Source of the DNA: Gaeumannomyces sp. JS-464
Taxonomy: Eukaryota; Ascomycota; Sordariomycetes; Magnaporthales; Magnaporthaceae
DNA: 64,000 nucleotides
Direction of reading: 5' to 3'
NCBI GenBank assembly: GCA_002197995.1
Contig: NGZR01000004.1
Coordinates: 1,922,001-1,986,000, forward strand
Shown here: positions 48,238 through 59,701 of the stretch, piece by piece
How positions within the stretch are numbered: the first letter of the stretch is position 1
How the letters are laid out: every line of letters starts with the position of its first letter
Program-made: the position numbers and the translations under genes
Notes under the pieces: generated by a model
The model's database searches: none
The model's input: the letters and a program-made list of their open reading frames with translations, nothing else
What the model was told of the DNA's origin: nothing

Positions 48238-49940
48238 CAGGCTTTCCAGGAATCAATTCCCACCTTGAGCAGGGGAATTACAGCAAGTGTTGCGGATACG
48301 GCGGGCGTTAGGATTTATTTTTCTGTTCTTTCTTTCTGTTATCCCAGTCATTATTTTGTGGGAATCGGCCATATCGTAGACCCATTGACGGTTTAATCGC
48401 GGCGTCTAATCTTCCCAGACTTCCCCCTCCTCTCTTGATCCGATCTTTCATACCACTGGGAGTGCACTGAGCTAGCGGCCGCCTCGGTGGTTGGGCACGC
48501 GGACAGGTTGTTCTTGGGATCAAGTCATTTCCCCCAGGCAGAGACATTCGATACCTGGAGTAGATGAACACATGGGACATCGAACGGGCCGCTGGACCAG
48601 GTGTCTCTGTCCCCATCGGTTCGCGACAGACACAGCAGCGAGAACGTGTGGCTCCTGATAGTTCGGCGGCGGGTAATGCCAGGCACCGGCTAGTCAGTCA
48701 ATCGCGTTGACGAACCCCTGTCTGGCGGATCACCAGCTGTGATGTGGCAGTTGGCCTCGTGGCGGTCAAGACCTAACCCCCACTCCTCGGGCTCCCACGG
48801 CAAAGTGATGCTGGAGTGATTCCCAACACAGATTGGATTGTTGGCTTGGGATAACACGGCCGGGTTGCTGGGGCACAGTGCCCGATTTCTCCTGAACAAG
48901 ACGGTACCGCAAGGTAGCTTTGCGCGCCAGCTACTATAGGAAGCATTCGCAGGACAAAGCGATTTATATACATGAGTTCGATGGCTGGGCTTTCTGCATA
49001 GCACGGGGTTACTTCCCGGTACCGGCGAATTCAGCAATGAGCCGCCCGACTTGAGGAGCTGTAGCTCCAATCTCAGCCTCGTCCAGCGGAAGCTGACGAT
49101 CAGCATCAAACCAAATTGCATGCCCTTCCAATGATGCTCTTCAGTCAGCTTTACTTCTTTTCTTGTGTTTCTTCCCAGCCCCCTTTCAACAGGAGATGAG
49201 CAACCACTGTCTCCTGTGCCAGACGGCCTGTTATCCCTGCACGTCCTTCTCCGTCTTTCACCATTCTCTCGTCTCTTCCTAGTCAACCACTGCTTGTCGG
49301 GTTTGGATTCCTCCATCCCGAGCTCGCAGACCCCTCCATCATTTTTATTGAAGCCCAGAACTAGAGCGGCCCCCGACCGCCCCACAGCGACTTCCGCCGT
49401 CAACCGCCAAGCAGCGTAAACCACAGCACGCACGAGGTACCTAAATTTAATGCTGGCCAGCTGCAGCGACAGCTTGTTTCCGCACGCCTGCTGTGCTGGT
49501 TAAAACTCGCACAATCCCGGCACCACGCGCCCTCCCAAACAAAACCCAGCCATTCGAACGCCGTGGTCGGGCTGCCTTAGCTTGCTTGCATGCCGTGCTG
49601 TCCTTGACAGCACCCTGTCGCGACATCCTTGCCTCGACCCTCAGCTGCCCAAAACGCCTCGCAGAACATAAACCAGAGGGCCGCCCAGGCGGGTCACTAA
49701 ACGAAGGTCCCCCAAGCGGAACCGCCCCGTCGAGCCGACTCCACCGCCTACTTTCTCAATCCTCCCCCGCATAGCCTCCATAACTACACCGTCTTTGCGC
49801 CGAGAGGAAAGCAGGCGAAGAGAAAAAAAAAGAGCAGGAAGGCAGAAGAAAAAGTTGCGCCTGGCCCTGGGCTCACAACGCTAGCTTCCCGTCCTGGAAT
49901 CCTCTCTTTTTCTTTGCCTTTTCCGCAGCCGCCCGCCACC
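48238..49940. other. Intergenic, 1.7 kb
   Basis: This is the seipin 3' region and the promoter plus leader of the DUF7918 gene; the last 150 bp are CT- and A-rich leader. A 247-codon minus-strand frame at 48690-49433 has no domain and is not accepted. Confidence 0.45.
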
Positions 49941-51808
49941 ATGCCCTGCTTCAAGGGCATCGCGGTCAGCATCCACGCGAACGGTCCTGTTCCCGAGCAT
50001 GGAGTTGTCAAGCAATCGCGTGTCTCGAGGGTCACCTCGTACATACCCGTGCCCGAGCCGACTCTGAACACCGACACGGGCGTTCAAGAACCCGCCAAGT
50101 TCGCCATCTCCATCACCCTGCTCACAAAGGGCCTGGCGATCCCCTACTCGACCCCGCCTGCAACCGAAGACAACCCCAACCCGAAGCCTCGCCTGGTCGG
50201 CGCCCCGGGTCAGCACGGCACCGTCCACCCCTACATGCCTTTGACCGCGTCCGAGAATGAGACGATAGCAGCGTACATCTACTTCGACGGAAGAGCCAAA
50301 GAGGAGGTTGCCACCCTGCTCCGCCCCGGCGAGGAGACGTGGGTCAACAGCAGATGGGTCCAGGTGCCCGAGGCGGAGGGCGGCGGTCTCGCCGAGCGGG
50401 AGTTCCTGTTCCGGGAAGTTGCTCTGGAGAGGTGGCTGAACGGCCTCGACCTCAAGGGACACGACGCCGCCGACAAGCTCGAGAAGCGCAGGCTAAAGTA
50501 CGAGAAAAGGCAGCGCCGCCAAGAGAAGGTCGCCAATGGCAACCCCTCACCCATGGATTCGGGATCCGACAACGATGACTCCACCTCCTCGGACGACGAG
50601 ATCCCAGAGTCCACGGGCCAGATAAAGGTGGCCATGTTCCGCGTCCTCGCCTCAGGCGAGATTAAGAAGGGAGAGTACTCCCCCCAGTTTGACGCCCACG
50701 ATGACGATGACGACGAGTCGGGTGCGGGCCAGAACCGGGGGGCCGGCGCCGTCGGGGCGGACGTCGAACACACCACCAGCTTCGCGAAGCCCAAAACCCT
50801 CGATCCTAAGACCATCAGCACCCAGACGGTTACAGGCATTGATGGCCCCGAAAAGCCCTATGCCACTTTCACATTCTTCTACCGTGGAAAACGTACGTTC
50901 ACTTTGTTTCCCAAGCTTCTGGCTACAGTGGTACCGCTTTTCCCATGCTTGTTTTTCTGCTAGAAAACTGACTGTCCTCTTTTCTAGGTCAACTGGAGAA
51001 AATGGGTGTCATTCCCTCGTCCAGAACACAGGCAACGCCCTCAAGCAACGCCAAGCGGCGATCCGCCCAGATCGAGCTCCCGAAGCTCGGTCCTCTCAAG
51101 ACAACGGGCACTGTGGGCTTTTCGACGTTCCGTGACAACAACGCGGACACAGACCGCCGGAGGAAATCGCGCAAGAAGTCGATTGCTGGGAGCCCTGGTG
51201 CGATAACCATGGAACCTGATACGGACAGCGACGACGACGACCTGGTCACGAAAAAGATGGAAGACATCGAAGATAAGGAGACAGGCCCCTCGCGTGGCAA
51301 CCTTAGCCCTGAGGAGGCCAAGTTTTCTGGCGAGTTGGCTGACGGGGTTGAGCGCATCCACGTAAGTTACCTCCGTTGCGCTTACTCGCCTCCATAGTAT
51401 CGTGAGGGCGGCCTCAGCTAACAAAATTACGAAAATTAGCTTAAGAGGGCACGGTCGGCAGACCCGGATAGCGTTGCAGCGTCGTCGGTCTCGCCGCAAA
51501 AGTCACCGAGGGCGAGCCCGCCTGCAGACAAATCTACCCCGCAGACGAAGACGCTCGGAGAAGCCATGTCGCCAGTGCCATCATCGAACACCGGATTCGG
51601 CGGTCCTCTCTTTGGAGGCAAGAGTGCCCCTGAGGACTCGACCATCGGCAGCCCCCTCAAGAAACATCGTGCCAGCGTCCATGACGACGAGAAGTTCACT
51701 CAGGCTGTGGGCCTTGGAAGCATCCTCGCCCAGGTCCAGGCTGGTCAAATCCCGCAAACCCCGCAACAGCCATCGCGTATCAAGGAGGAGGACGACGAAG
51801 AGCTATGA
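49941..51808 (+). CDS. DUF7918-domain protein, function unknown
   Basis: Exons are 49941-50892, 50988-51361 and 51440-51808, with introns of 95 and 78 bp, giving 564 residues with no frameshift. The start (GCCACCATGCC) is an ideal Kozak context. The N-terminal domain has MPCFKGIAVSIHANGPVPEH, VSRVTSYIPVPEPTLNTDTG, FAISITLLTKGLAIPYSTP, NETIAAYIYFDGRAKEEVAT and REFLFREVALERWLNGLDLK, a beta-rich module found widely in filamentous fungi. After an acidic low-complexity stretch comes GQIKVAMFRVLASGEIKKGE, YSPQFDAHDDDDDES and YATFTFFYRGKRQLEKMGVI. The C-terminal third is disordered, with basic clusters (RRRKSRKKS) that could be nuclear signals and acidic runs. No enzyme motif is seen. It is probably nuclear, which is inference. 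Confidence 0.8.
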
Positions 51809-54006
51809 TAGCTGTTTCCGCCCTCTGACTTCGGCCCGGGGGAAAGAAACAACAATGGGAGGAATAACAAAAAAAAAAAAATAACAACTCGAATGTCAAA
51901 GAGAGAAAAAAAAAAAATTGGGAAAAAAGAAACAAAAAAAATCAAAACAAACCATCTTCAGAACTCCGTCGCTGACAGCTAGTTGCTTTGACTTCCAGCC
52001 GCCATCTGGAGCGTTCTTTCCTGTCTCCTATACGCCTGGCGGAAGCCGAATGGGTTGGGGGCGGTGGTATATATTATTCTGGGCTACGCCGGACGGTGGA
52101 CTGGGTACCGGAGCCTTTTTCTTGTTTTACGATACCAGGCCATATCGTGCTGAATCGCGGAGGTACCGAAAGGCACCTAACCGACTGGTTGTACTCGCCT
52201 GGTTTGGAGTGGGTGAGACTTCAAGAACGTCTCGTTGTCGAGCGTTCCATGATTCGGGAAAGGGTTGAAGACTAAACGAGGGATATGACGATAGGAATTC
52301 GTTGTCTTGTTGGATGTTCCGGATAGAGGCCGGGGAAAGGGGTATGGGTCTTGTCCTTTGAGGACGGGCGAGGTGACGACAGCGATCGCCCATCCCACTC
52401 TTGGACCCTTGGGAACTGGCGAGGTTCTATGGAGCATTGTCTCCTCTTCTGTAACCACCAACACCTGTAGATAATGGCGGCGGCTTTTCCAAGCCAACCG
52501 GAGTAGACGAGCTGCCAAAGAACACCCGTAAGGGTCGCTGATAAAGTACCGGGTGGTCGCCATGTTTGCCCATCGCGTGGATCACCGAGGCCTCGCCCAC
52601 ACGTCGACGTCCAGATGCCGGAGCATCGGAGTCCCCGTTCGGGTATCGGGCTGCACATGTTACATACAGCCCGACTGGGTCACCAGGCAGCTGCTCGTAT
52701 GCAAGTCCTGCCATGCATCGCAAGGCTCCTGCATACAAGTCATGTCACACGAGGACACGAAAAGGGGTGTGCGCAACAGGCCATGCTGCCACTCTCGGGA
52801 ACGTTATTGGACAGCACCTGAATTTGCGATTTTTTTTTATCTTTTTTTATTATTATTGATTTTTCCACTCTTTTCTTTTTCCATGTCTATTTCTCGGAGT
52901 CGACGATCTCCCATGGCAAAACAACCCTGCAAGAAGATACATCTGTAGACGGCCTACCTCGGAGCCGAACCCCTGACAATGATGTTCCAGATTGGGCAGC
53001 CATAGAGTGTGCGTCGTGTTTCGAAAAGGAACCGTCACACACGACACATAAGATTTCCTACGGACCCGTGCTGTGACGACCCTGCCAAATCGGTGATCGA
53101 GAAGGGAGGAACCTGGAGCTTTGACGTTAGCCACGAAAGCACTGCCAGACGAAGATACCGAGACGACAGATTGAAGATAAAAAGGAAAACAAGATGTGCT
53201 AGCGGTGTGGGAGTCAGACTGTTGAGCTTGATAATTGATTGGATCAACATGAGGATTCAGTTGGCCGTTCTTAAGAAGAGATTGTCATCATTCCAGGGGG
53301 CGAACGGGAAAAAAAAAAAAAAAATGCAAGCGCGAATGAACGCAGTAGACAGCAATAAGCAAAACGTACCTCTCTGCCCGACCGGCCCACCGTTCGCTGC
53401 TGTCTTGGGCAGCGGTGGCCGGAGTCGAGTGACGATGCAAAAAAAGGATGCTGGAGTGAGACGAAGTGCGAGGTCTAAATTTTTTTATTGGGACCGCTTT
53501 ATACACCTGTCTGGGCGATCCTAGTCACGTGTGGATGGGGAGCTCCAATTTAGAGGACTTGAGGTTCGTTCCCACTCTGAGGCGGGCAGCTGTTACCTTT
53601 GCGTATGGATACAAACGAGCAAGGTAACTTTTCAGTAACGAAGAGGCCGGAGAGTTGTAGATTGTCAGGAAGAAGTATTGAATGGAATGGGATGAGGACA
53701 GAATACCGGGCAGGTGGAGGAATAACAACAGAAAGCCGGAGAAGGTGATGGAGACCATCGTGAAAAGTTACCTAGTGGTACCTGGCATCGGACATGGAGG
53801 GGCTTCCGCGGTTGGGCAGGTAACCCCATGGACCCCACCTACGACTTGCAAAACCCCTCGTCGTTCAGCAACCCAACAACAACAGAGCCCAGCCTTCACG
53901 ACAAGATATCTTAAGACCACCAACTCCTGCCAAAGACCTCTGCTGTGTCCAATTTTCTCTTCACACTTTCTCACGGCAAGAATCTACCAGTTTCTCAATA
54001 TCCAAA
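51809..54006. other. Intergenic, 2.2 kb
   Basis: Immediately after the DUF7918 stop lie A-rich runs (51868-51880, 51905-51917, 51930-51945), probably in the 3' UTR. A second A run is at about 53310-53324. The last 200 bp form the ntf2 leader. No other gene is recognised. Confidence 0.45.
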
Positions 54007-54927
54007 ATGGCTAGTAAGTCAACGTCTGGCCCTGGGCCCTCCCCTTGAACGACCATTTCGATGCAGGCATCCTTTTGCGCTCGAATGACGTGCCTTGCGC
54101 AAAAGCCAAAAACAGAGAGGTTGCTAACCCGCTGCCCCTCACAACAAAACAGCCCCCCAGGCTGTTGCGCGTATGTTTCCCAAAGGCGCTCCCGCCGGCC
54201 GACGATTCCCATGAGACCTCGCAGATCGACGACGATGAGGACGACGACGATCGCGAAGAGTCAATGTTGCCCGACGGGGACTAACACAAACGCTGCTCAT
54301 TAGAGGAGTTGTCCAGTTCTACTACAACGAGTTCGACAAGGGCAAGGATGCGCGCATCGCATGGTCGAACCTGGTCTACGTATGCGACGACCCCTCGATA
54401 CTCGCTGGACAACAGGCGCAAAGCGTGCAAGGAGGAGGTGGCTGACCTGGGCGAGCAATGTACAGACGGACGTCTCCAAGTTGACCTTTGAGTCGACCGA
54501 GCACACCGGAAAGGCCGCCATCGCCGAGAAGCTTGGAGTGAGTTGGCTCCCACGTCTTTGATCTCCCGCTCACAAACGAGACGTGCGTGGCTAACGAGAC
54601 ATCATCACATCGCCTTTGTGTAGGGCCTCCCCTTCGAGCAAGTCAAGCACCGGGTCTCGACTCTCGATGTCCAGCTCACACACCACAGCGACATTGTGAT
54701 CCTCGTCACGGGACAGCTGTTGGTATGGGACCCACCGCCTCCCCCTAGGCACCCCGCCGTTTTCCGCATGGGCCGGCTAACCAGCGCTACTCTCTTTCCT
54801 CATCGCGCCCGCCATATAGGTCGACGAGGAGCAGCGCCCGATGAACTTCAGCCAAGTCTTCCAGCTCGCCAAGGATGGTGCGCGGTGGTACGCTGTAAAC
54901 GATATCTTCAAGCTGGTTCTCGGTTGA
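54007..54927 (+). CDS. ntf2: Nuclear transport factor 2 (Ntf2, RanGDP importer)
   Basis: There are six coding exons: 54007-54013, 54153-54170, 54304-54379, 54466-54537, 54624-54722 and 54820-54927. Introns are 139, 133, 86, 86 and 97 bp, and the product is 126 residues, the usual family size. The protein reads MATPQAVAQEFVQFYYNEFD, then SKLTFESTEHTGKAAIAEKL, GLPFEQVKHRVSTLDVQL, HSDIVILVTGQLLVDEEQRP, MNFSQVFQLAKDG and NDIFKLVLG. Ntf2 dimers carry RanGDP through the nuclear pore by binding FxFG repeats. Exons 1 and 2 are only 7 and 18 nt. They are supported because together they restore the conserved start and because both flanking introns have proper GTAAGT/GTATGT donors. One T appears to be missing in exon 3 at 54309-54310. 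The second half matches the family better than the 'YRD' region, where SNLVYTDVS is slightly atypical. Confidence 0.88.
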
Positions 54928-56235
54928 ACGCCGTACCGCTACTCTGCGTCACAGCATCCGGCAAACATAGAGAAGGGGGGGCATTCGCGTCTCTCAGGAT
55001 GGAAAGAAGGGCGGGGTTGGCTTCGGGGATTATTATGGTGTTTAGGGTGGACGCAATACCACCGTTTTGATTTCGTCTTTTTGTCTTCTTCGCATTCGGC
55101 GCGTATCTTCTTCGGCTTCTCGTTTCCTACGGAGGATTTCTAAGGCTGTCCATCCATTCATACCCTCCGTACCCGTACAGGGTTATTCTTTCCCGCCGCC
55201 GGGAAGGCTGAACCATCTGACTAGACTTTGCTAAAGGGTGGGGCGGGCTCATTGTTATTTTGGTGCCTGCACACGTCCCAGCCATCCCACCTGGCAGTGC
55301 TGTTGCAGCGTCAACAAGCCAAGCAAACTAAAATACTAAGAGCTTACTCCACGGCAGCGGCGGCGCAACGTATACGTAAGACACTTGCCATCCGATCGGA
55401 CAAGCACAAGCGTGCTAGGCAGGCAGCAACCCACCTAGGTACGGGTAGTCGCAAACGGACAGCTCCGAGCTCGCATAGCCGATCGGGTAGGCGGGTGGTC
55501 GACGTTGGTTCTCTTTGGGGATTTCCAATTTGTTTGGCCGTCGTTTGAGGTTCGCATCCGAAAAGGCAAAAGAAATGTGCAGGACCGATTGATGTTGTGT
55601 CGAAGGCTGGGATTGGATGCCCGGCCTTCCATTGCTGGGGGCAGGTGGCCAATGCACCACGTCCTGGTGCGCGAGAGAGAGCCCACCTCTCTGGGCAGCA
55701 GTGCCCCGTGGAGCACGCCCCAGCCTCCTAAGCAACGGGCAGTGACGAAGCAAAGAGAGGGCCGCGCATGCTTCCGGTTACTTGGCCTTCTGACCCCCCA
55801 AACGTGTGCATCTGTCACAAAGAAAAGTCGTCTGGTCCAACTTAATTTTGGAGGTCGCCTCGCTGTTTGCAACAGACATTCTAAATCCTAACCCAACGCC
55901 TCGCTTTTTGGAAACATTTCCCAACCGCCTGCAGTGCGTGCAGCTCGTCGAAACAGAGTCACCTGGTATCATCGCCGAATCACGCGATACTATTAGCTCC
56001 CCCTACGTGCCTTGTCCAGCTGTTGCTGCAGCCGATCGCCTCCCGCAGCCATAACCGACCTTAGCTTCCTCCGCCGAGCGAGCTCCATCCAACGTGACTT
56101 CGCGACAACCTCCAGCCACAACCCCGGCAGCCGTGAAGTGAAAGAAAGAAATTAAAGAATCAACGAGCCGACGAACCCTAGTCGGCGCAGCAATCCCGGC
56201 CAACTGAGGCAGTCTATAGCGCCACCGCATTCAAG
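54928..56235. other. Intergenic, ntf2 3' region and tvp18 leader
   Basis: No gene is recognised. The 150 bp before the tvp18 ATG look like a leader. A CCTAGGTACGGGT motif occurs near 55434. Confidence 0.5.
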
Positions 56236-57145
56236 ATGACGCTCAAGGAGGAGTTCGCGACCCGGAACTTTAGTGCGTCTACGGTTTTCCTTCCCCTCTC
56301 CTATCCGAGGCCGTAGCCCGGTGAATCACGACACCGTTTTGCTAACGTCATGGCTGTGCGTTCTCAGGTATCTATGGGCAATGGTAAGCCTCCAAAGGAC
56401 GAGCGATCCCTTTCCCCCATTCCCGACGATACTTCATAGACGTTGAGGCTCGGATTTTGTCTGCCAATTTCTTGCCCGGGGTCGATGTGTCGAATGCCGA
56501 TCAAGAGGAGGACGACGGGATCCAGGGGATACATGCTTGAGGTGGCTGCGCTCGATGCGGACTATGCTCTCTATCGCAGCAATGGGGACGGGAACTATGG
56601 ATCGCATGTTGCGGGTACGGAGGAGAGCGCTAACCCATGAGCTTCTCTCCACAGGTTTGGCATCCTGTCCATGATCCTCGCCTTCGCGCTGGGAATTGCC
56701 AACATCTTCAGATTCGACTTTGTCATTATTATCTTCAGCGTCATCTGCCTGTGGGTTCACCTACTCCCACCCTACCTTCTGGCCGGCCTCGTGGCCGCTG
56801 GAGCGACCCCGACTAACCCCTGAGCCGCGTTTCTCGACAACTAGTGTCTCGGCATTTGTCATCCTCTTCATCGAGGTGCCGCTGCTGCTGCGCATCTGCC
56901 CGACTTCGTCCAAGTTTGACGAGGCGATTCGCAAGGTCTCGACCAACTACATGCGCGCGGGCGCCTACTTCGTCATGGGGCTCGTCCAATGGCTCTCCAT
57001 CATCCGCGCCGCGACCTCGCTCATCGTCGCCGCCATCTTCTTCACGCTCACCGCAGCCTGCTACCTGCTCGCCGGCATCAAGGGCCAGGCCTTCGTCGGC
57101 AGCAAGACTCTGGGCGGCCAGGGCGTCGCGCAGATGATCGTATAA
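56236..57145 (+). CDS. tvp18: Golgi apparatus membrane protein Tvp18
   Basis: Exons are 56236-56272, 56368-56383, 56655-56750 and 56845-57145, with introns of 95, 271, 94 bp, giving 149 residues with no frameshift. The protein starts MTLKEEFATRNFSIYGQW. Four membrane segments follow: ILSMILAFALGIANIF, FVIIIFSVICLVSAFVILFI, AYFVMGLVQWLSIIRAATS and LIVAAIFFTLTAACYLLAGI. Family motifs are EVPLLLRICPTSSKFDE, NYMRAGAYFVMG and the C-terminus GQAFVGSKTLGGQGVAQMIV. Tvp18 is a small Tlg2-vesicle/Golgi protein linked to vesicle trafficking. Exon 2 is only 16 nt (coding part of SIYGQW) and the following intron is unusually long for this window. The exact fit to the conserved C-terminal motif makes this a firm call. 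Confidence 0.95.
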
Positions 57146-59529
57146 TCGGAAGGTCGCCAGGCTGGCTGGGCGAATGTCTGGGGTAACGGCGAGCCGCTTT
57201 ACATCTACGTTTGGACCCGAGTCCCCAGAAAAGCCGGCAGCCACGCTCGCTGCCTCGAAAGTCCCAACGGGTGTTTTAACACCTCCGCTGCGCCCTAGGG
57301 GAGAGCTTCGGTAGATGATGGAAATGCGGGAGCTCCTCTACCGGCGTTGAGCGATGAACCAAGACGAGATACATTCTTGCCTCGGCCTCGGCGCATTGAA
57401 TGATGACGGATGGTGAGCAGTGTGACGAAGTATATGCTGTTGAAAATGAGTGCGCTTTCGTTCCGGTATCCTATGGGGGTTGAAAAATCCATTCCTTCCC
57501 TGATATGTTACAGTAGGAGGGTGGGTTTCCAAGTGGCCAGCATCTTCAGGATGGAGTTCTGGCGTCATACGGATTATTTCTTTTTCTGTCATCTTCGTTC
57601 TTCCAAGGGGGCTTTCTGCTGTGGACTTGTTCTTGCGACATGTAGTCACCTTGACGCCAGCACCCCATTGTCAAGACGAACGCGTTTGTTAGTCATGGTC
57701 TCCGGGATGTGTATGACGAAGGTCCTCGCTCGTGCGCTTAGCTTGCAGGATCACATGTATCTTACCGCTACGAATAAGAATGATTGTTTGCTCACTCGTT
57801 CAGCGATTCGGCTCTGTAGTGATACCGTTGGAGGAGCGGAAGACGCCTTCAACCTGGCTTGAACTCGCCTAGGCGGCAGCGCCATATGGGGACTATACGA
57901 AGACCTGTCTGGGATAAGGACGAGAGGGATGGACCTGTCGCGGTGATTTGCGCCGCTAATCGTCTGTCTTCCTATCCTTTGGCAGTAGAGAACATCCTAT
58001 GGCGACGTTCCCGCACAAGTCTGGTGCCTGGAGGGGGACACTTCGCTTTTACATGCCGACCGGGCCCCAAATCCCACGCCCCACAGATGCCTGCCGCCGT
58101 CTAGAAGCTATCAGGTGGGAGGTATCTGGCCTGATGAGGCCGCTTCCAACCTCCGCTCCTGGTGCTGCCTGCGCCCGGCGGGTGCATCCGATAGGTGGTG
58201 CTGTTCGATCATGCACGGGTCCCACGGCGACCACACAGGAAGATTCGGAGAGTGGGATTGGAACCCGGATACGACATTCTGCATTGCAGATTGGTGCTAA
58301 TGAGGTGCTCTTTACGACGGGAGAGAAAGAGAAAAAAAATCATCTGGGCGGTCTGACGCAGAGGCCTCAGAGATGCTCGAAACATCAACAATGGGCGACT
58401 CTTGTCTCTCATCACGTTGTTATGAGTACGGTAGGTACCTACCAGGTAGGCTCCAAAGATAAAAAGCTACAAGAGGAAAATCGCGCAATACCGGCACAGT
58501 GGTATTGTTCCTTGTATTTTTCTTTACGAGCGGCTCCAGGGGTTTGCCAAAAGTTTGTTGAAGTCAGCCTTCCCGGCGCCTGCTTTTGTTGCCGCCATCG
58601 AGCCATTTTATTCGTCATCGAGTGTTCGTGGCGCTGTCACGATCCTTGGCCTGGCATTCCTAAACGGGGAGTACCCCTCAAGTCAACATGAAATAGAAAG
58701 GACCGACCAAAAATAGGGGGCGTCTCATCCCATACAGATTAAGAGAGAAAAGACCTTCACGGTACATTGGAAAACAGTTGACAAAATGGAAAATACCTCA
58801 CGTCAAGTAGGTAGCCTGCTAGAGGGCTTGAGCGGATGGATCTTACTCTCACTAATTACAGGCTTCTAGCTCGCCACGACTGACCAGAGCCACGATGGAC
58901 GGACCGACGGGCTAGGCTGTCCGCACTTTAGAAACGCAGTTGACAAGTGCGGATATGGAGCCATGTACTTGGTCCTCGGCTGGTTGCCAAGAGATACGCG
59001 GCGCAACTGTAGCGGTAATATGCCAGCTCAGTGGCGGGATGGGATACGCTTGTCCTTTGTCCCTGTGAGCCTTTCGAGACATTATTACAAGCAAGGATTC
59101 AACAGGAAGGAGAGGTAGGTTAGGTATTTCGCAGCCAACAATCTGATCTCTAGGTATCCTCCAGAAGGGTTTGCGTCCAACCACCTCCATGACGCAAAAG
59201 AACCCCCCGGCCACCAGCCTGCCCGTGGGAGAAAGCAATAGTTGAATAATGATAAGAAATAATGAATACACAATAAAAACTGCTTGTGATCACAGGGCCG
59301 GCGGGATGAGGTGTCGGCGCCGAAGAATTTTTTTTTTTTCTTGTCCGTCGTGATCCTTGTCGGTACGGTACCTCGAGTCCACGGGGCCGGTCTGGACTCT
59401 GGATTGGTCCAGCAGGGTGCGTGGGTGGCATGCATGTCATGGGGTTGTTGCTTGCCAAAAAGCTCACTACTGGTGGGGACGGGACACGAGCGAGAGACGA
59501 AGCGGTCTGCAAAACAGCAACTTACTGCT

Positions 59530-59530
59530 T

Positions 59531-59561
<31 letters not shown>

Positions 59562-59576
59562 GAGTGTGTGTGTGTG
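59530..59576. repeat. TG dinucleotide microsatellite
   Basis: About 23 TG units with two interruptions (CG, AG) near 59556-59563. It lies in gene-free DNA. Confidence 0.95.
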
Positions 59577-59681
59577 CATAACATACCATCCAAGTACTAA
59601 GGGAGGTAGGCTATACTTCTGTCTCCTCTTCTCTTTCCCACCGGGCGTGGATCAGATGGCCTTTCCGGATCAACGTCTGTC

Positions 59682-59701
59682 CGGCGGCGGCGGCGGCGGC
59701 G
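59682..59701. repeat. CGG trinucleotide repeat
   Basis: About six CGG units in gene-free DNA, 105 bp after the TG microsatellite. Confidence 0.8.

Noticed and set aside
48690..49433. 247-codon minus-strand open frame
   Set aside because: No family resemblance, irregular composition and no conserved start context; treated as a chance frame in GC-rich DNA.
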